A stretch of DNA of 17,940 nucleotides from Gammaproteobacteria bacterium. GTDB lineage: Bacteria; Pseudomonadota; Gammaproteobacteria; DSM-16500. The notes under the pieces are model-generated. The model was not told the DNA's origin. It worked only from the letters and a program-made list of their open reading frames with translations, and did no database searches. This document shows, piece after piece, positions 13,776-17,940 of the stretch; the stretch's first letter is position 1; every line of letters starts with the position of its first letter. A program made the position numbers and the translations under genes. The stretch lies in the NCBI GenBank assembly GCA_013287025.1, contig JABDEN010000034.1:1-17940 (forward strand), read 5' to 3'.

Positions 13776-14767
13776 GTACTTATCACTTTGTGATGGGCAG
13801 GTAAAATAACATTATTTAAAAATTGATAAAAAGCTTGCGTTTCTGGATAAGACTGACTTACTTTTTCGATATATTTTAATGTTCGCGGAATGTGAGGCAA
13901 ATAATTTTTATTATGGTCACGCTCAAATTTCCGCGCGAACGTGAGTAATGCTTTTAAATGTCTTTGCAACCCCATCATTTCAAACCAATAAAAAAATTCA
14001 TCTTTTGATACGGATAAATTTAAACGCTCGTGATATTCCATCACCAACTTTCGAATCATTTCATCGGGCCAGTCAATATAACAATCTCTTAATAATGAAA
14101 CGACATCGTAAGTAACAGGACCATAAAACGCATCTTGAAAATCTAAAATACCGACCTGACTTTCCGGCAAACACATCAAATTAGCAGAATGATAATCGCG
14201 ATGCATAAAAACTTGTGGTTGATTCGCCGCAGTTAATGCTAAAAATTGGAAAAACTTCTCGAGCATATTTTCATCTTCAGTCGATAAAGTTATCTTCAAG
14301 TGGGTTTCTAAAAACCACTCTTTCGAAAGCATCAACTCTTGCTGCATAAAATGCGCAGTAAACGGTTGGATTTTCCAACCATCCACAATTTGGCAACGTT
14401 GTAAAACCGCCAACGCGTCTAATGCTTTAGAATAAAGTTGTGGGGCATTGGTTTTTGTCAATTCTTTTAATAATTGTCGATCGCCAAAATCCGTCAACAA
14501 CAAAAAACCATGACCTAAATCAGCCTCAATAATTTCTGGCGCTTTTAAACCAAGGTCGCGGAGCGCTTTGCTGATGGCAATGTAAGGCTTGCATGCTTCG
14601 CGCTCAACTGGCGCATCCATCGCAACATAAGACAAATGATTGGGTAATTGCACACGGAAATAACGTCGGAAACTCGCATCGCCTTGCATGGGATGCAAAA
14701 TAACGTGGTCTAAATGACAAGTGTCAGTTAGCCACTTTTGTATAAGGTGTTTTCTTAAATCTTCCAT
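13763..14767 (-). CDS. amgK: N-acetylmuramate/N-acetylglucosamine kinase (anomeric)
   Basis: A 334-residue protein of the aminoglycoside-phosphotransferase kinase fold, close to AmgK length. Visible are the nucleotide-binding MQGDASFRRYFRV (27-39), the catalytic loop FMHRDYHSANLM (187-198) with Asp191 and Asn196, and the metal-binding ILDFQDA (207-213) followed by GPVTYDVVSLLRDCY. AmgK phosphorylates MurNAc at the anomeric carbon to give MurNAc-1-phosphate, the substrate of MurU encoded directly downstream with a 13-bp overlap. The ATG at 14767 faces the lptD gene across a 129-bp divergent region. The murU-amgK / lptD-surA arrangement is conserved in pseudomonads and relatives, which supports the specific name over a generic phosphotransferase. 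Confidence 0.92.
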   Translation of the reverse strand: MEDLRKHLIQKWLTDTCHLDHVILHPMQGDASFRRYFRVQLPNHLSYVAMDAPVEREACKPYIAISKALRDLGLKAPEIIEADLGHGFLLLTDFGDRQLLKELTKTNAPQLYSKALDALAVLQRCQIVDGWKIQPFTAHFMQQELMLSKEWFLETHLKITLSTEDENMLEKFFQFLALTAANQPQVFMHRDYHSANLMCLPESQVGILDFQDAFYGPVTYDVVSLLRDCYIDWPDEMIRKLVMEYHERLNLSVSKDEFFYWFEMMGLQRHLKALLTFARKFERDHNKNYLPHIPRTLKYIEKVSQSYPETQAFYQFLNNVILPAHHKVISTCVE

Positions 14768-14896
14768 GGCAATAATTTTACATAAATTTAATATTTGAGG
14801 CTACAACAAAAATGTTTAGCTTCACCCTCTTTACTAGTTCCTTCTGTCCCGCCTTTTCGATACACTTGTTCCCATCATTTAATAATCGGTAAACGC
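14768..14896. other. Divergent intergenic region amgK / lptD
   Basis: A 129-bp gap that must carry promoters in both directions. No pair of well-spaced -35/-10 boxes is convincing by eye on either strand, and no hairpin or repeat was seen. The start of lptD is ambiguous here (GTG at 14897 favoured). Confidence 0.4.
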
Positions 14897-17491
14897 GTGG
14901 AAAAAATAATTAAAACAGGGCTAATCATCGCGATAAGCTTCGTTTTTTGTACAAAAATGTACGCAGAAGAATCTGTCACGGATCTATGTCGTCCTGAAAA
15001 AAAAATTAAACCAACACTCACCATGTCTGCCATCGCCAATGATTTAGGTTGGGTACAAACCAATGAAAATCGTTGCGGCGGTTATTATTTGGAAGCACCA
15101 TTTGTCGATGCCTCCTATTTAGTCAACAATGATCAAATCAAAATTACTGGAAATCAGGGCAATTTTTCTTTACATAGCACTTCTGCGTTAGAAAATGTGA
15201 CGATTTCAAAAGAAGGGCAACAAATTATTACCAATACTGCCTATGTCTATCGTGATCCACAAACAGAAGATTATAGTAGTGCAGATTTAATTGGTAATGT
15301 CATTCTTCGTGAACCCAATAGTTTAATTTTGGCATCTTGCGGACATTTAAACCTGAAATCCAATGAGCGATCATTAAAAGACATTCTTTATCGTACGGCA
15401 GTCTATAGCACGGTATCGAATAAACCTTCTCAACTGACTCTCGTCGAATTACAACAAGAACACAAAGTGTATCAACTGAGCGCATGGGGAAAAGCGGACA
15501 CTTTTTATCAAGAACAACCGCGTATTTTTGAGTTTAAAGGAGCAACGTATAGTACTTGTCCTCCATTATTAAGCACCTGGCAAGTGAAGGCAGAACATAT
15601 CGAACTCAATAAAGAAACTGGCCGAGGGGTTGCAAAACATGCAAAATTATACGTGAAAGGCGTGCCTGTACTTTATGCGCCTTATCTCAATTTTCCAATT
15701 GATTCACGTCGACAAACAGGATTTCTCTGGCCAACCATCGGTTCATCAAGCGTGAGTGGACCCAGTTTTACGGTTCCTTATTATTTAAATTTAGCGCCTA
15801 ATTACGACGACACCATTACCCCCGCGGTATTAACAAAACGTGGCGTACAAATTAACAATTTATTCCGTTATTTGGCGCCCCATCCTTACAGTAATGGCCA
15901 AATTCAAATTACTTTATTACCGAATGATCAATTATTTAGGAATTTTAAAGATACCCAAGAAGAAGAGTTTCAATTTACGAAAAATCCCGTCACGTTATCT
16001 GAATTACATCGACTCGAAAATGCATCGACAACACGTGCCGCCATTTATTGGAACGATAAAACTTATTTTAATGAGCATTGGTCTGCCGACGCTGACTACA
16101 ACTTTGTAAGCGATGACTATTATTTAAAAGATTTTAGTAATGGCCTTAACCAAATCACCCCCAATCAATTACTTCAACAAGGAGATTTGTACTACAAAGG
16201 AAAATATTGGAATTTCACCGGACGTATTCAAGCGTACCAAACCTTGCATCCGATCGAAGAAAATAATTTTTTCAATCAATACATTCGACTTCCGCAATTA
16301 TTATTGGATGGTGACTTTCCTGATGAAAAAAGAGGGTTTAATTATTCTATCATCAATGAACTGACACGTTTTGATATTGCCAAAAATCCTGGCAACTTAA
16401 ATCCCCGCAATCTTTCTTCACAACCCATTGGTGTAAGAATGCATACACAACCCGGCATTAATTACCCTATTTATCGACCGGCGTATTTTATTGATCCTCG
16501 TTTGCAATTTGCATTATCTCAATATGAAGTCACGAATGTATTAGATGATAACTCAACGCATCCGGATCGGGCGCTACCCATTTTTGATATTCACGGCGGA
16601 TTATTTTTCGATCGAAATGCTTCTTTGTTTAGACATGCTTTTCGACAAACTTTAGAACCTCAGTTTTATTACACTTACGTGCCTTTCCGTAATCAAGATG
16701 AAATTCCTATTTTCGATACAACCGTCAACACGTTAACTTATGACCAATTGTTTACCTACAATCGTTTCAGTGGAATCGATAGAATTGGTGATGCGAACCA
16801 ATTAAGTTTGGGTATTGCTACTCGACTCTTTGATGAGCAATCGGGTTTTCAGAAAGCGAGCGCGGGGATTGGTCAAATTCTTTACTTTGCGAATCGACGT
16901 GTCACGCTATGCGAAAGCGGAGCAGTTTGTTCGGATTACCCAGACTCACCCGAAAATACGAGCAGACAATCACCCATTTCTGGCGTGCTCACCTACAACC
17001 TGACACCAGAATGGAGCGCTAGTGCCAACACGATTTGGAATACTGAATCGGATCAATTAGATAACCAAACGGTAACCATTCAATACGCTGACGCGAGACA
17101 GCGTATAGTAAGTTTGAATTACACGTATGTCCGAAATGCTGACAAACTATTAAGCCAAAATTCGGCCAATAATTTATCGCAAACCGATTTTTCATTCTCT
17201 TGGCCACTGACGCGCGATATTTCAACGATTGGTCGCTGGACAGAGGATTGGAATCATACCCGTTTCCATAATTTACTCTATGGTTTACAATACGACACTT
17301 GTTGTTGGGCGATACGTATTGTCACAGGTAGAACATTCGATAGTTTAGTGAATGACACCTATCAATATAATTCCGAATTCTTTATTCAATTCGCTTTAAA
17401 AGGGTTAGGAAGCTTTGGAAGCGGAAATCCTGGTCGGGCGCTTAACAATTCACTGATAGCAAATGAAGCGAGTTTTGGGCAGGACTACTAA
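14897..17491 (+). CDS. lptD: LPS-assembly outer-membrane protein LptD
   Basis: An 864-residue protein when started at the GTG at 14897. This GTG places a clean signal peptide (VEKIIKTGLIIAISFVFC, cleavage after MYA) at the N-terminus. The frame is open back to a TTG at 14795, but that extension looks like non-coding sequence. The GTG has only a weak ribosome-binding site. The mature protein has the periplasmic beta-jellyroll (about 65-230, SADLIGNVILREPNSLILA), then a long C-terminal barrel including LYAPYLNFPIDSRRQTGFLWP and a conserved Cys-Cys pair (DTCCWAIR, about 802-803). The N-terminal Cys31 and Cys60 may be disulfide partners. It ends in FIQFALKGLGSFGSGN, the family's C-terminal motif. 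With LptE it inserts LPS in the outer leaflet. surA follows after one base, and SurA assists LptD folding. Confidence 0.95.
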   Translation: MEKIIKTGLIIAISFVFCTKMYAEESVTDLCRPEKKIKPTLTMSAIANDLGWVQTNENRCGGYYLEAPFVDASYLVNNDQIKITGNQGNFSLHSTSALENVTISKEGQQIITNTAYVYRDPQTEDYSSADLIGNVILREPNSLILASCGHLNLKSNERSLKDILYRTAVYSTVSNKPSQLTLVELQQEHKVYQLSAWGKADTFYQEQPRIFEFKGATYSTCPPLLSTWQVKAEHIELNKETGRGVAKHAKLYVKGVPVLYAPYLNFPIDSRRQTGFLWPTIGSSSVSGPSFTVPYYLNLAPNYDDTITPAVLTKRGVQINNLFRYLAPHPYSNGQIQITLLPNDQLFRNFKDTQEEEFQFTKNPVTLSELHRLENASTTRAAIYWNDKTYFNEHWSADADYNFVSDDYYLKDFSNGLNQITPNQLLQQGDLYYKGKYWNFTGRIQAYQTLHPIEENNFFNQYIRLPQLLLDGDFPDEKRGFNYSIINELTRFDIAKNPGNLNPRNLSSQPIGVRMHTQPGINYPIYRPAYFIDPRLQFALSQYEVTNVLDDNSTHPDRALPIFDIHGGLFFDRNASLFRHAFRQTLEPQFYYTYVPFRNQDEIPIFDTTVNTLTYDQLFTYNRFSGIDRIGDANQLSLGIATRLFDEQSGFQKASAGIGQILYFANRRVTLCESGAVCSDYPDSPENTSRQSPISGVLTYNLTPEWSASANTIWNTESDQLDNQTVTIQYADARQRIVSLNYTYVRNADKLLSQNSANNLSQTDFSFSWPLTRDISTIGRWTEDWNHTRFHNLLYGLQYDTCCWAIRIVTGRTFDSLVNDTYQYNSEFFIQFALKGLGSFGSGNPGRALNNSLIANEASFGQDY

Positions 17492-17492
17492 A

Positions 17493-17940
17493 ATGAAATA
17501 TATATTATTATTTATCACTACCGTATTTTTTTCTTTACAAGCATATTCAGCTGAAAAATTAGATCGCATGGTTGCCATTATTAATAACTCTGTCATCCTC
17601 GAAAGTGAATTGACAGATGAGATGGATAAAATTAAAAAGCAATTAAAAGCAGAAAATACTTCGCTGCCACCAGGCGATGTTTTACAAAAACAAGTCATGG
17701 AACAACTGATTAACAAAAAATTACAATTACAACTGGCGGATCTTGCTGGCATTGATCCACCGGAAAGTGAAATTAATAATGCGATTAGTAATATTGCAAA
17801 AAATAATCGTTTAACCGTCGACCAATTGTATGATGCTTTGGCAAAAAGAGGCATCTCAAAATATGAATATCAAAAAAATATTCATGACGAATATATTATT
17901 CAGGCAGTACAACATCAAGCAATAGGTGCCAAAATCTCCG
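17493..17940 (+). CDS. surA: Periplasmic chaperone and peptidyl-prolyl isomerase SurA (partial, cut by right edge)
   Basis: The first 149 residues of SurA are visible, with no stop before the window ends. A signal peptide (MKYILLFITTVFFSLQAYSA) precedes LDRMVAIINNSVILESEL, the hallmark start of the SurA N-terminal chaperone domain. QVMEQLINKKLQLQLADLAG and the helical stretch NNRLTVDQLYDALAKRG (about 109-125) follow, as in the family. The parvulin domains lie outside the window. The ATG follows the lptD stop by one base, and AGGAC inside the lptD 3' end serves as ribosome-binding site, so the two are co-translated. SurA escorts unfolded barrel proteins, LptD among them, across the periplasm to the BAM complex. 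Confidence 0.95.
   Translation, partial: MKYILLFITTVFFSLQAYSAEKLDRMVAIINNSVILESELTDEMDKIKKQLKAENTSLPPGDVLQKQVMEQLINKKLQLQLADLAGIDPPESEINNAISNIAKNNRLTVDQLYDALAKRGISKYEYQKNIHDEYIIQAVQHQAIGAKIS

Noticed and set aside
17450..17854. Minus-strand 134-residue open frame.
   Set aside because: It lies opposite the lptD end and surA, both clearly recognisable genes.

Overview
The window looks like the chromosome of an AT-rich gammaproteobacterium. The strongest taxonomic signal is the right-hand block murU-amgK / lptD-surA, a gammaproteobacterial arrangement of peptidoglycan-recycling genes divergent from LPS-assembly genes. The low GC, the small secreted repeat protein, the OmpA-like barrel and the coiled-coil protein of unknown function are reminiscent of Legionellales/Coxiellaceae-type intracellular bacteria. 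That placement is inference and not proven by any one gene.

Layout. (1) 1-1667, minus strand: an AbiE-like type IV toxin-antitoxin operon (antitoxin, then a nucleotidyltransferase toxin that runs off the left edge). (2) 1762-4953: a small unknown gene and the housekeeping genes comM (minus) and cfa (plus, divergent). (3) 5034-7526: an accessory patch. It holds a small two-helix membrane protein, a convergent unknown coiled-coil protein, a decayed 3' fragment of a second murU, the last codons of a lost higB toxin fused to an intact higA antitoxin under a palindromic operator, and a complete hicAB module. (4) 7662-12984: a SAM methyltransferase (plus) meeting tail-to-tail, with a 49-bp overlap, a minus-strand gene set. 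That set is an outer-membrane beta-barrel, an eight-repeat Cys-rich secreted beta-propeller and a cyanophycin-synthetase-like ATP-grasp ligase whose Mur-ligase part has lost its P-loop. (5) 13113-17940: murU and amgK (overlapping, minus) and lptD and surA (plus, cut by the right edge).

How the genes work together. AmgK phosphorylates MurNAc and MurU makes UDP-MurNAc, so recycled wall sugar bypasses de novo synthesis. LptD inserts LPS into the outer membrane and SurA chaperones barrel proteins including LptD. The most intriguing unit is the three-gene run barrel - propeller - CphA2-like ligase (12984 to 8432), spaced 28 bp and about 10 bp apart with a good promoter upstream. No function for this combination is known to me. 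It is the best candidate here for an undescribed system.

No rRNA, tRNA, CRISPR array, integrase or transposase was seen.
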